A stretch of 64,000 nt of DNA from PGYR01 sp046290495 (GTDB lineage: Bacteria > Bacteroidota > Ignavibacteria > Kapaibacteriales > UBA2268): assembly GCA_046290495.1 (NCBI GenBank), contig JBKAGT010000006.1:1-64000 (forward strand), in the 5' to 3' direction. Of this stretch, positions 7,058 to 15,784 are shown piece after piece (the first letter of the stretch is position 1; every line of letters begins with the position of its first letter). The position numbers and the translations under genes were made by a program. Below the pieces are notes generated by a model. That model made no database searches. It worked only from the letters and a program-made list of their open reading frames with translations, and had not been told where the DNA came from.

Positions 7058-9445
7058 ATGAGTGAAAAGTTAATATGTGAACATTGCTCCAGTGTTTGCC
7101 CCGATGATAACATATCTATTGGCGAAAAATATTTCTGTTGTAATGGCTGCAAAACAGTGTACGAAATCCTGAACGAAAATGACCTGGCAAACTACTATAG
7201 AATGGAAGGTGGGGCTGCCGCTATTAAGCCAGAGCAGATTGATTCCGATGAGTTTGCTATACTGGATAACACAGAAATAGCTGAAAAACTGAAGACCTAT
7301 AGCATTAACAACAAATCGAAAGTCACTTTTCATCTGCCGCAAATTCACTGCTCAGCTTGTATATGGCTGCTAGAGAACTTACCTAAGCTAAAGGAAGGAG
7401 TGCTAAAATCAGAGGTGAATTTCCCAAATCGTGAGGTGGATGTAGTATATAACGAAAGTGAGATTTCACTTCGTTCTATAGTGGAAATGCTAACAGCTAT
7501 CGGCTACAGACCCAAGTTAGATTTGGATGTAGTGGAAGGGAAACGCAACAAAAACCCCAACCGCTCGCTATACATAAAGCTCGGTGTGGCTGGGTTTTCA
7601 TTTGGTAATCTGATGATGTTAGCGTTCCCAGAATATCTGTCGAGTGAGGGGATAGAGCCAGAGATACAATCGCTGATTAATTGGCTCAATATGCTCTTTA
7701 TCCTACCTTTGCTCTATGCTGGTAGCGAGTACTTAAAGTCCGCCTACTATGGGCTGAAGACAAAGATTTTTAACATTGACATTCCTATCTCTATTGGGAT
7801 TATCGTGCTTGCAGTTCGCTCTGTTATTGATATTGCTTATGGCAATAGCCAAGGTTATATCGACTCGCTTGGGGGGCTAATCTTCTTCCTCTTGCTCGGT
7901 AAGTTATTCCAACAAAAGACATACAATTTGCTTTCATTCGATAGGGATTTCAAATCATATTTTCCGCTCTCGGTCATCAAACTGTCCGGTGAGGGCGAGG
8001 AAAAGCAAGACCACATACCGCTGAAAGATATTGCTATTGGCGACTTGCTTGTCATTCGTAACAATGAGGTTATACCGACAGATAGCCTACTCGAATCCGA
8101 AACGGCTATGATAGACTATAGCTTCGTCACGGGGGAGTCCGCACCGGTAAGAGCTACGAAACACGAGAAAATATATGCAGGTGGTAGGGCATTGGGTAAG
8201 GCGATGCAAGTTCGTGCCACCGAGGAGTTTGACCAGAGCTACTTGACTAAGCTGTGGAACAATGATGCATTTGAAAAATTTAGCAACAAGGGTATATCGA
8301 AGCTGTCGAATATGATAGCCAAGAGGTTCTCGATAGTTGTGACACTGATAGCACTGACGGCGTTTGCATTCTGGCTGCCAAGTGGTACTGCCAAAGCATT
8401 CGATGTGCTGACAGCTATACTGATTATCGCTTGCCCATGTGCGCTGGCACTTACCCTGCCGTTTACCTATGGCTCTACTATGAGGGTGTATGGGCGGAAT
8501 AACTTCTTCATCAAGTCGGACTCGGTGGTGGAGTTTCTCTCCAACATCACTGGTTTTGTGTTCGACAAAACCGGTACGCTAACTAAATCTGCGAAAGGCG
8601 GTGTGGTGTACAAAGGGAAGGACATAAAGCAGTATGAATCCAAAATCCGTGCGGCAGTTAGCAATAGCACCCACCCTGTGAGTAGTATGATATTGAACTA
8701 TCTATCGGGTGTGCAGAGTGCAAAGCTATCAAGCTACAAAGAGCTGACTGGGAAAGGTATAGTAGCCGAATCGGGTGGTGATAAACTCCGATTGGGCTCA
8801 GCTAAGTGGATAGCACCGGACAGCCAAGTGCAAGTGGAAAACGCCGCTATGATAGAGATAAATGGTGAGGTGTTCGGCTCATTCCAAAGTGAGAGCGAGT
8901 TCAGAGATGAGGCATTCGGTATGCTAGAAGTGCTGGATGCGGACGGCTACTCGCTATCCATAGTCTCTGGAGACAACACCAAAGATGAGCACACGATAGC
9001 AAACAATGCCCCCAAAGGAACAGTAGCAGAGTTCGAAAAGCTGCCACACGAAAAGCTAGAATACATAGAATCGCTGCAAAACAAAGAGCAGACAGTAGCG
9101 ATGGTGGGCGATGGGCTGAACGATGCCGGTGCGCTTGCAAAAGCAGATGTGGGAATAGCCATAGCCGAAAAAACCAACAACTTCACACCAGGAAGCGATG
9201 CAATATTGCTAGGCGAAGAGATAGCCAAGCTGCCGAAGCTAATGAGAATGTCCAAATCAGCGATAAAGATTGCCTACTCAAGCATCGCCATTTCTTTCTT
9301 ATACAACACGGTCGGTATTACCTTCGCTGCCAAAGGACTGCTATCACCAATAGTCGCGGCTATACTGATGCCTATTAGCTCCATCAGTGTTATAGTCTTC
9401 ACCGTGTCAGCTGTGAATATAGTCGCAAGAACAAAGAGGTTGTAG
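7058..9445 (+). CDS. ccoI: CcoI/FixI-type copper-transporting P-type ATPase
   Basis: The 795-residue pump begins with a Cys-rich domain (CEHC...CCNGC, residues 8-33) typical of CcoI/FixI-like ATPases. An HMA-like domain with CSAC at 98-101 follows, then eight expected membrane helices, the CPC metal site at about residue 459, the phosphorylation motif DKTGTLT (Asp at about 503), and GDGLNDAGAL in the hinge. CcoI supplies copper to cbb3 oxidase, and cco genes lie at 40-46 kb in this window, so this pump is detached from its usual operon. The second half looks clearly richer in G and C than most of the window. A repeat element begins six bases after the stop. Confidence 0.88.
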   Translation: MSEKLICEHCSSVCPDDNISIGEKYFCCNGCKTVYEILNENDLANYYRMEGGAAAIKPEQIDSDEFAILDNTEIAEKLKTYSINNKSKVTFHLPQIHCSACIWLLENLPKLKEGVLKSEVNFPNREVDVVYNESEISLRSIVEMLTAIGYRPKLDLDVVEGKRNKNPNRSLYIKLGVAGFSFGNLMMLAFPEYLSSEGIEPEIQSLINWLNMLFILPLLYAGSEYLKSAYYGLKTKIFNIDIPISIGIIVLAVRSVIDIAYGNSQGYIDSLGGLIFFLLLGKLFQQKTYNLLSFDRDFKSYFPLSVIKLSGEGEEKQDHIPLKDIAIGDLLVIRNNEVIPTDSLLESETAMIDYSFVTGESAPVRATKHEKIYAGGRALGKAMQVRATEEFDQSYLTKLWNNDAFEKFSNKGISKLSNMIAKRFSIVVTLIALTAFAFWLPSGTAKAFDVLTAILIIACPCALALTLPFTYGSTMRVYGRNNFFIKSDSVVEFLSNITGFVFDKTGTLTKSAKGGVVYKGKDIKQYESKIRAAVSNSTHPVSSMILNYLSGVQSAKLSSYKELTGKGIVAESGGDKLRLGSAKWIAPDSQVQVENAAMIEINGEVFGSFQSESEFRDEAFGMLEVLDADGYSLSIVSGDNTKDEHTIANNAPKGTVAEFEKLPHEKLEYIESLQNKEQTVAMVGDGLNDAGALAKADVGIAIAEKTNNFTPGSDAILLGEEIAKLPKLMRMSKSAIKIAYSSIAISFLYNTVGITFAAKGLLSPIVAAILMPISSISVIVFTVSAVNIVARTKRL

Positions 9446-9450
9446 GTACC

Positions 9451-9519
9451 TGTGCCCCTCTGGAGGTGCCTGCCACGTCTTTAGCGTGGGCTGTCTGAAC
9501 TTGTTCAGACTGGGGAGGA
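9451..9519. repeat. Dispersed hairpin repeat, family A, copy 1
   Basis: A 69-base element beginning TGTGCCCCTCTGGAGG and ending CTGGGGAGGA. It contains a CCACG/CGTGG hairpin and the palindrome TCTGAACTTGTTCAGA. Three further copies lie at 12413-12481, 12781-12827 and 13995-14062, all in the same orientation. It starts six bases after the P-ATPase stop and may serve as that gene's transcript end. Confidence 0.85.
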
Positions 9520-9553
9520 ATATAATGTCACAGCGAGGACTGAAAATAGCAAC

Positions 9554-9642
9554 GTCATAACGAGGAGACAATGCTTGCATTGTTGACGTGGTTATCTCCA
9601 AATAGATTCCCACGGTCGCCCTTTGGACTCCCTCGGAATGAC
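9554..9642. repeat. Palindromic repeat of the GTCAT...ATGAC type
   Basis: The outer arms GTCATaaCGAGG and CCTCGgAATGAC are imperfect inverted repeats. The inner arms around GACGTGGTTATCTCC and GATTCCCACGGTCGCC pair likewise, and there is a small CAATGC/GCATTG palindrome. The form resembles long imperfect palindromes dispersed in many bacterial genomes. No coding potential; short frames through it are artefacts. Confidence 0.65.
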
Positions 9643-9650
9643 AGCTTATT

Positions 9651-9792
9651 AACCACCCCCGTCTTTCGCATTCTGCGAAATCCACCCACGCTGAGACGTG
9701 GCAAGCTCCTCCACAGGAGGGGAATGCCAGAGGAAATAGTCAAGAGTAAGAATTCCCCTCCTGAGGAGGGGTGCCCGTAGGGCGGGGTGGTT
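9651..9792. repeat. Composite inverted repeat bounded by AACCACCCC / GGGGTGGTT
   Basis: The ends AACCACCCC and GGGGTGGTT are inverted repeats. Inside are nested hairpins TTTCGCA/TGCGAAA, CACGCTGAGACGTG and CTCCACAGGAG, and two copies of the CCTCC...GGAGGGG stem. Together with the two neighbouring elements it fills most of the 490-base gap between the P-ATPase and hsdR. The remainder (9793-9935) is AT-rich with no gene that I can see. Confidence 0.7.
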
Positions 9793-9935
9793 GCTGAGCA
9801 CGAGTGCCGAAATGCTGGATTTGCGATAACCGAGTAACAGATTAACAGAAAAAAACAAAAAGTATAATATACATATACCCCTTGTATATTAAAAAAAACG
9901 TGTTTTTCTCTTACTCTCTTACTCGATTTTGGTTT

Positions 9936-12350
9936 TTAATATAGCTCTTTGTAGAGATATTTCTGGAAATCTTTGAACGTTTGCATTATCTGCTCAGTTG
10001 AACCCAATTCTCTTTTTGCATCATCTAAGCTGCCATATTTTAATTTAATTATCTCCATCAGCTTATCTCTATTTAGTTGGTCGTAACCTAATTGTATATA
10101 CTGATTTAATACAAATTTGATAAACTCTTGCTGATTTGGAGAATAATTATCCAAGTTTGCCTCTACATTTTCAGCACGGGCAATTCTTGGTTTAGTAGGT
10201 TTGTTGTTAGCTATAAATAGAAATAAATCGAACAAATCGGTCTTTTCATTGCTAATGACTTCCATTAGTTGGATTAATTCCTCTTTTGGTAAATCAGCAT
10301 TTTCTAAAGTTTGTAAAAGCGCTGCTCTTGTGTCTGGGTCGCTCCATATTTTACGGAGTTCTTGCTCATTTGCAAATAGCTTAGATAATTTGCCATAAGT
10401 CTTCTCTATATATTCTTCTATACTTATTGGTTTGCCTGAAGAGTCGTAAAATCTGTGCACTTTCTTATATTCAATAGATCTAATTGAATTGTCTGAAAGC
10501 TTTATTTCAATTGGTTCATAAATTGGTTTTTCGCATATACAAGGCGATGAACCACATATTTCGCAAGGTGGCGGTGGGTCAGTTGCACACACACACCTAA
10601 CTTGACCGCAAACATCGCACGGCTCACGCTCTGGTCTTGGTTCGCCTGGCGGTTGTGGTGGACCATCCCACTCTGAGTCTTTAAAGTTTAGATGTGCTTT
10701 TTCAAAATCATATATTGTAAAGTAATCTTTGCCTTCTGCTACTCTTGTACCCCTTCCTACTATTTGTTTAAATTCAATTATAGAGTTCACTGGACGCATT
10801 AGTACTATATTTTTTACGTCTGGGGCATCTACTCCAGTACTCAATTTGAATGAAGTAGTTAGCACTGTTGGGATTATCTTCTCGTCATTTTGGAAAGTTT
10901 TTAAGTAATCTTCGCCTAACTGACCATCATCGGCAGTTACTCTAACACAATAAAGTGGGTCTTTTACTGGCGCCTCTTCGTTTATCAAATCGCGAATCAT
11001 TGCGGCATGCTTCTGGATAGAACAGAACACAATTGTTTTTTCTTGCGTACCAATCATGTTCAGTAGCTCGCGAACCCTCGAACGCTCCCTTTCTCGGATG
11101 AATAATTTTCTATTAATTTCTGTTGATTTATAAGTCTTTCCTTCTTCTATCTCACCACTAAGGACTTTGTCCATCTCGTCATAAGTATAGTCATCCATAG
11201 TAGAAGTCATTTGTACTACTTTGAATGGTGATAAGAACCCGTCTTCTATTCCTTGCTTCAGTGAATATTCGTAAAGTGGTTCGCCAAAGTATTTATAAGT
11301 GTCAGCGTTTACTTTTCTCTTCGGTGTAGCAGTTAGTCCGAGCTGCACTGCCGAATCAAAGTAATCCATTATCTTACGCCAAGTGCTACCGTTTTTTGCT
11401 CCTGCTCTGTGGCACTCATCTATTATTATGAAATCGAAATAATCGCGGGAGTATTCTCCATAGAATGGTTCGTATTTCTCCACTTCGCCGTCTTCTGTCT
11501 CTTCGTAATCGCCACTTAGGAAAGTTTGGAATATGGTAAAGAATATATTCGCATTTTTCGGTACGCCGCCTTTTTTTCTTATTTCCGCAGGGGTTATTCT
11601 TGCTAATGCATTTTCTTCAAAAACACTACTGCTAAAAGATGTCATTGCCTGGTTAGCTAATATATTCCTATCTGCTAGAAATAGTATATTTGGTGTTCTT
11701 TTCGTTTCACCTTCCGCATTCCATTTTGCGTCAAATAGCTTCCAACATATATGAAACGCAGTCGCTGTCTTACCAGTTCCAGTTGCCATAGTCAATAGCA
11801 ATCTTTTCTGTCCTTCGGCAATTGCTTTTAGTGTTCGTTCTACTGCTACAGCTTGATAGTATCTCGGTTGGTATTTGCCCCTAAAGTCAGCAAAGTCAAT
11901 ACTGTCAAACTCGGCTTGCCAGTCAATCCCACTTGGCTTAGTGCGGCTGCCGAAAGTCATTTCATACAACTCTTGTGGAGTTGGGTAACGGTCTATGTCT
12001 TTCTGTTCGTTAGTGTAAAGGTCAATCTGTCGTATCTTAACACCATTGCTCGAAAATGCAAAACGAATATCTCGCCTTTTGGCGTAGTCAATGGCTTGGG
12101 CTACCCCATCGGTATAATATTTGTAATTAGCCTTGGCTTCTAATATACCCAATACCTTATTTTTATAGATAAGTGCATAGTCCGCCCATTTGGGTGGCTT
12201 TCTTCTGCCGTTACCAATCAACTTACCGTCAGTAAGTTTGAATTGTTTCTTTAAACTACCTTCAGTAGTAGCACCAGGCCCCCAATCGCTTTCTTTTAGC
12301 TTGGGCTCTATTAGCTCATATTCTGTATTTGCTTCATTTAACTCGTACAT
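9936..12350 (-). CDS. hsdR: Type I restriction enzyme, R (motor/nuclease) subunit
   Basis: The 804-residue subunit has an N-terminal nuclease domain (DYALIYKNKVLGILEAKA near residue 57, with the D...ExK signature). An SF2 translocase follows with Walker A ATGTGKT at about residue 189 and the DECH box (IIIDECHRAG) at about 310, then helicase motif VI-like QIVGRGTR at about 535. With HsdM and HsdS it cleaves DNA lacking the host methyl mark after ATP-driven translocation. After the helicase core there are two tandem Cys clusters (CDVCGQVRCVC and CEICGSSPCIC), probably two small zinc sites. It is the last gene of the leftward hsdM-hsdS-hsdR order, 483 bases from hsdS. Confidence 0.93.
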   Translation of the reverse strand: MYELNEANTEYELIEPKLKESDWGPGATTEGSLKKQFKLTDGKLIGNGRRKPPKWADYALIYKNKVLGILEAKANYKYYTDGVAQAIDYAKRRDIRFAFSSNGVKIRQIDLYTNEQKDIDRYPTPQELYEMTFGSRTKPSGIDWQAEFDSIDFADFRGKYQPRYYQAVAVERTLKAIAEGQKRLLLTMATGTGKTATAFHICWKLFDAKWNAEGETKRTPNILFLADRNILANQAMTSFSSSVFEENALARITPAEIRKKGGVPKNANIFFTIFQTFLSGDYEETEDGEVEKYEPFYGEYSRDYFDFIIIDECHRAGAKNGSTWRKIMDYFDSAVQLGLTATPKRKVNADTYKYFGEPLYEYSLKQGIEDGFLSPFKVVQMTSTMDDYTYDEMDKVLSGEIEEGKTYKSTEINRKLFIRERERSRVRELLNMIGTQEKTIVFCSIQKHAAMIRDLINEEAPVKDPLYCVRVTADDGQLGEDYLKTFQNDEKIIPTVLTTSFKLSTGVDAPDVKNIVLMRPVNSIIEFKQIVGRGTRVAEGKDYFTIYDFEKAHLNFKDSEWDGPPQPPGEPRPEREPCDVCGQVRCVCATDPPPPCEICGSSPCICEKPIYEPIEIKLSDNSIRSIEYKKVHRFYDSSGKPISIEEYIEKTYGKLSKLFANEQELRKIWSDPDTRAALLQTLENADLPKEELIQLMEVISNEKTDLFDLFLFIANNKPTKPRIARAENVEANLDNYSPNQQEFIKFVLNQYIQLGYDQLNRDKLMEIIKLKYGSLDDAKRELGSTEQIMQTFKDFQKYLYKELY

Positions 12351-12412
12351 TGGTCGTTCTGCTGATTCAACAATTTTTCAATATAAACTTAATTTCTGTT
12401 TTTTCCAACATC

Positions 12413-12481
12413 TGTGCCCCTCTGGAGGTGCCTGCCACGTCTTTAGCGTGGGCTGTCTGAATTAATTCAGACTGGGGAGGA
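12413..12481. repeat. Dispersed hairpin repeat, family A, copy 2
   Basis: A 69-base copy of the element at 9451-9519. The first 50 bases are identical apart from position. The central palindrome reads TCTGAATTAATTCAGA instead of TCTGAACTTGTTCAGA, so a C-G pair in the stem has become T-A on both sides: a compensatory change. It lies just upstream of the hsdR start, in the hsdS-hsdR gap. Confidence 0.85.
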
Positions 12482-12780
12482 CTAAAAATGCCACAGAGTG
12501 GCTAAACATCTGTAGATTCTGTTATCAGTAGTGATAGATAGCCGCGTAGCGGTTCAACAATGTTTTGTCCCACTCCTACGGAGCGGCTCTTACGCTCTGC
12601 ATTAGTCTCTACAGATATTCAACCCCTATGGGGTTGTCATCGCCAGCGGAGGACTAAAGTTCACCGAGCGTAGTCGAGGTGATGAGTTTTTAAGTTGCCA
12701 TCGACTACGCTCAGGCAACTTATCGGAATCCACCTCCGCTAATGCCGTTGGCTTCACACGCAGCGGAGGACAATCGTACC
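12482..12780. repeat. Hairpin-repeat array between hsdS and hsdR
   Basis: This stretch is almost entirely made of short inverted repeats: GCCGC/GCGGT, CTCC/GGAG, AACCCC/GGGGTT, TCACC/GGTGA, AGTTGCC/GGCAACT and CCTCCGCT/AGCGGAGG. GAGCGTAGTCGA (about 12666) and TCGACTACGCTC (about 12701) are exact reverse complements and could form one large cruciform. No gene is visible. Such elements between genes of one operon could form many RNA hairpins in the hsd transcript. Confidence 0.75.
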
Positions 12781-12827
12781 TGTGCCCCTTTGGAGGGGCT
12801 GCCAGACCTTGTTCTGACTGGGGAGGA
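12781..12827. repeat. Dispersed hairpin repeat, family A, shortened copy 3
   Basis: A 47-base shortened copy beginning TGTGCCCCTTTGGAGG and ending CTGGGGAGGA, with the middle CACGT hairpin missing. The palindrome is reduced to CAGA/TCTG. It ends six bases before the stop codon side of hsdS (12834). Confidence 0.75.
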
Positions 12828-12833
12828 TTAATC

Positions 12834-13946
12834 TTAAGTCAACTCGCCTAAAAAAGCTTGCTCCAATATTGATTTCCGTAGCTCTTCTAAGTCTTCTAAC
12901 TTCTGCTCATAGTTCTCTACCATCTGGTCTGTGGCTGCCCTTAGCTTGTCCAACTCAGCAACTATTTTCTTTTGTTCTGCGAGTGGGGGGATGGGGATGG
13001 GGATAGAGTTTAACTTTGATTGATTCAACTTTGGCTGTGCCATTCCACTAATAAAACTATCTAGATTAATTGAATTAATGTAATACTCTACAAATTTCTG
13101 TAAATTACTATTGCTAAATTTCAAAACATGGGCGTGATTATTAACCCAACTCTTACCCGTGACAGTAAAAGCAATAGGGTATTTTCTTGCCAAAAGGTTC
13201 GCACCATCTTCTGAGATAAGTAATAGTTCTTCATCAAAGATATAGCCTGAAACATAATCAACAATTCCAGTTGCCCCATAATAAGGTATTTTACCACTTA
13301 ACCGTTTATTCTTTGAAATTGGAACTCTTAATCTATCTAAGTTTTCACACACATCCCCCAATTTCTCTACTTTCCAACCTTTTTTGGGGTTGGAGAATAT
13401 CTCATCCAAGCGACTTTGGAATATCTCCTTGGCGTTTACTATGTTCTGCTCGGTGTTGGCTTTTGCTTCATCTATTGCAGCAAATGCCCTGTCCAATATT
13501 GCTACTATTTTCTTTTGCTCTGCAAGTGGGGGGATGGGGATGGGGAAATTAATTATCTCATTCATGTTAGCTCGAGGCATTCTTGCACCCGTACAAGTTG
13601 CATTTATTTTTGCTACGGTAGAACCCATAATAAACCAATAGAATAGATACTCTCTTAAAATTTCACTATTAAGTTTAATAGGAAATATCTCTGTAGAACA
13701 ATGTCCATCAAAATCTGGTATTAGCACTTTATTAAGATAAGGTCTCAATCTACCATATAGTAAATGAGATTTGGAGAATCGAAAAGTTGAACTTTTTAAA
13801 TTAACAAGGCTGAAATCCCCCAAATAATTTCCAGTATTTGATTCAATATGTTCCAACCCAATATATGGTAAGCCTTCATCATAATATTTGGACTTATCAT
13901 ATTCACACACATCACCCAACTTTTCTTCTTTCCAGCCCTTTTTCAT
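12834..13946 (-). CDS. hsdS: Type I restriction-modification specificity subunit
   Basis: The 370-residue subunit has the two-fold layout of HsdS. The first target-recognition domain starts with KKGWKEEKLGDVCEYD and ends IPIPPLAEQKKIVAILD, followed by a helical spacer. The second starts with KKGWKVEKLGDVCENLD and ends IPIPPLAEQKKIVAELD plus a final helix. The two halves recognise the two parts of a split DNA target. The strong similarity of the conserved edges, with different interiors, makes domain exchange by recombination easy. It sits between hsdM (197-base gap) and hsdR (483-base gap), both gaps holding repeats instead of the usual tight spacing. Confidence 0.93.
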   Translation of the reverse strand: MKKGWKEEKLGDVCEYDKSKYYDEGLPYIGLEHIESNTGNYLGDFSLVNLKSSTFRFSKSHLLYGRLRPYLNKVLIPDFDGHCSTEIFPIKLNSEILREYLFYWFIMGSTVAKINATCTGARMPRANMNEIINFPIPIPPLAEQKKIVAILDRAFAAIDEAKANTEQNIVNAKEIFQSRLDEIFSNPKKGWKVEKLGDVCENLDRLRVPISKNKRLSGKIPYYGATGIVDYVSGYIFDEELLLISEDGANLLARKYPIAFTVTGKSWVNNHAHVLKFSNSNLQKFVEYYINSINLDSFISGMAQPKLNQSKLNSIPIPIPPLAEQKKIVAELDKLRAATDQMVENYEQKLEDLEELRKSILEQAFLGELT

Positions 13947-13994
13947 AATCTATTTCTGTTTTTTATTTTTTTATTTTATTTTTATCACTTTCTT

Positions 13995-14062
13995 TGTGCC
14001 CCTCTGGAGGAGCCTGCAACGCAACAGCGTGGGCTGTCTGAACTTGTTCAGACTGGGGAGGA
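13995..14062. repeat. Dispersed hairpin repeat, family A, copy 4
   Basis: A 68-base copy beginning TGTGCCCCTCTGGAGG and ending CTGGGGAGGA, with the same TCTGAACTTGTTCAGA palindrome as copy 1. The inner hairpin differs (ACGC/GCGT). It lies in the hsdM-hsdS gap. Confidence 0.85.
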
Positions 14063-14077
14063 CTTTGTTAGTTAAGT

Positions 14078-14127
14078 CCACCTCCGTCTTTTGCCTTCAG
14101 CAAAAGCCACCTCCGCCAGCGGAGGAC
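14078..14127. repeat. Double hairpin repeat (family B)
   Basis: Two perfect hairpins in a row, CTTTTGC/GCAAAAG at 14088-14106 and CCTCCGC/GCGGAGG at 14110-14125, each introduced by CCACCTCCG-like sequence. A related CCTCCGCT...AGCGGAGGAC unit occurs near 12730-12770. It ends 17 bases from the hsdM stop and may act as an RNA processing or stability hairpin. Confidence 0.7.
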
Positions 14128-14143
14128 AAGGGGAATTTGGCTG

Positions 14144-15607
14144 TCATATCAACTCCTTAACTGAATCAAGAAGTTTTGCAGTCTTTTTGTCTAATTTTGC
14201 CATTTCTTTCAGTATTTCGCTTGGCTTACGTAGTGGGTCTTCTTCTGGCAGATTCGGATTCCTAACGCTTAGGTCATAGTTCTTCTTTTGCTCGTCGGTG
14301 AACTTAGTTACGTCCACATTCCATGAACGTTCCGTTTCTGGTTTCTTTTCCTGCAGCTTTACAAACTCTTCCAAATCCTTGTCGTTCAGAGGATTGGTCT
14401 TGCCTAAGCTTCTGCCTGGGTCTAATTGGTAATACCATATATTCTTGGTGGTTTCGCCTTTGTCAAAAAACAGGACTACCGTTTGCACTCCTGCCCCTTG
14501 GAATGTGCCTGCTGGCATATCGAGTATAGTGTGCAGGTTGCAGTTGGTTAGTAGTTCTTTACGTAGTGCCACCGAAGCTCTATCCATATTGCTAAGGAAT
14601 GTATTTTTGATAACGATTGCAGCTCTGCCTGGTGTTTTCAGTATTCTAATAAAGTGCTGTAAGAATAAGAAAGCTGTTTCGCTAGTTTTTATATCGAAGT
14701 TAGTTTGTACTTCTTTCCTTTCCTTTCCACCAAATGGAGGGTTAGCCAATACTATATCGTGTCTTTTCTCACGAGTAATATCACTTAGTGGCACAGCTAA
14801 TGTGTTAGTTTCCTCAATATTAGGCGACTGTATTCCGTGTAGAATCATATTCATCAGACCAATAATAAAAGCAAGGTTTTTCTTTTCCTGACCGTACAGA
14901 GTGTGTTTGTCTAACTTTTCTCTTTGCTTAGTGTTCTTTGCTTTTGGCTTTAAGTAATCAAAGCTTTCCACCAAAAAGCCCGCCGAACCGCAAGCGCCGT
15001 CATATATTGTTTCGCCAATCTTTGGGTCAACTACTTCTATCATTGCTCGTATGAGTGGGCGTGGGGTGTAGTACTGTCCGCCATTCCTGCCGGCGTTGCC
15101 CATGTTTTTTATTTTCGTTTCGTATAGTTCACTAAGTTGGTGTTTTTTCTTACTCGATTTGAATTCTAATTGGTCGACTTGGTCGATTACGCTACGTAGC
15201 ACATAGCCAGATTTGATTTTGTTCTCTAAGTTTTTGAATATAATACCAAGCTTGTGCTTTATACTATTTCTATCATTCAAGTCTTCTAACTTAGCAAGTG
15301 CAGGGAACAATTCTTTGTTCACAAATTCTAGAAGGTCATCACCTTTCATTTCTTCCTTGTCTATGCTCTTGCCGTCTTCGTCTTTTATCTTTGCCCAATT
15401 GCTCCACAGGTATTTACCTTCTATCATTGGCTCATATTTTTCGCCAGTGATCTCAGATTCATCTTTTTTGGATAGCTCCAAATCTTCTAAGTATTTCATA
15501 AACAATACCCATGAAGTTTGCTCTATGTAATCTAACTCACTGTCAGCACCTGCATCTTTGTACAGAGCATCATCTATATTTTTGAACACTTGCTCAAAAT
15601 TACTCAT
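14144..15607 (-). CDS. hsdM: Type I restriction-modification DNA methyltransferase subunit
   Basis: The 487-residue subunit has the helical HsdM N-domain (about 5-140), then an N6-adenine methyltransferase domain. This has GQYYTPRPLIRAM at about 178, the SAM motif YDGACGSAGFLVES at about 201, and the catalytic ANPPFGG (NPPF) motif at about 288. It methylates adenine in the target set by HsdS and is required for both host protection and restriction. It is the first gene of the leftward locus. The start has an AAAGGGAAAA sequence just upstream, acceptable as a ribosome-binding site. The gap to 15784 should hold the promoters for this locus and the divergent DUF819 gene; I see no clear box. Confidence 0.94.
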   Translation of the reverse strand: MSNFEQVFKNIDDALYKDAGADSELDYIEQTSWVLFMKYLEDLELSKKDESEITGEKYEPMIEGKYLWSNWAKIKDEDGKSIDKEEMKGDDLLEFVNKELFPALAKLEDLNDRNSIKHKLGIIFKNLENKIKSGYVLRSVIDQVDQLEFKSSKKKHQLSELYETKIKNMGNAGRNGGQYYTPRPLIRAMIEVVDPKIGETIYDGACGSAGFLVESFDYLKPKAKNTKQREKLDKHTLYGQEKKNLAFIIGLMNMILHGIQSPNIEETNTLAVPLSDITREKRHDIVLANPPFGGKERKEVQTNFDIKTSETAFLFLQHFIRILKTPGRAAIVIKNTFLSNMDRASVALRKELLTNCNLHTILDMPAGTFQGAGVQTVVLFFDKGETTKNIWYYQLDPGRSLGKTNPLNDKDLEEFVKLQEKKPETERSWNVDVTKFTDEQKKNYDLSVRNPNLPEEDPLRKPSEILKEMAKLDKKTAKLLDSVKELI

Positions 15608-15784
15608 AACTTTTCCCTTTCTCCATTTGTAACTGCGCCCAATATACTAAAGCAAACATACTTCCACAATACCCCAAACTAGGTATAGAGCCACCACTAT
15701 TTTCTAATATATTTAATCCTGATTGCAAATTATTTCCTATATTAGTGGCTTATTATATAAATAAAGTGAAATAGGAATTAGTAT

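Noticed and set aside
9571..9858. Short frames of 60-90 codons on both strands through the gap after the P-ATPase
   Set aside because: They run through palindromic repeats (Pro/Arg-rich, both strands open). No motif, no ribosome site.
12413..12827. Possible CRISPR array or IS element in the hsdS-hsdR gap
   Set aside because: It is made of different hairpins with no regular spacing, and there is no transposase or terminal inverted-repeat pair enclosing a gene.
14445..14891. 148-codon frame on the plus strand within hsdM
   Set aside because: Shadow of the methyltransferase gene, which has all expected motifs on the other strand.
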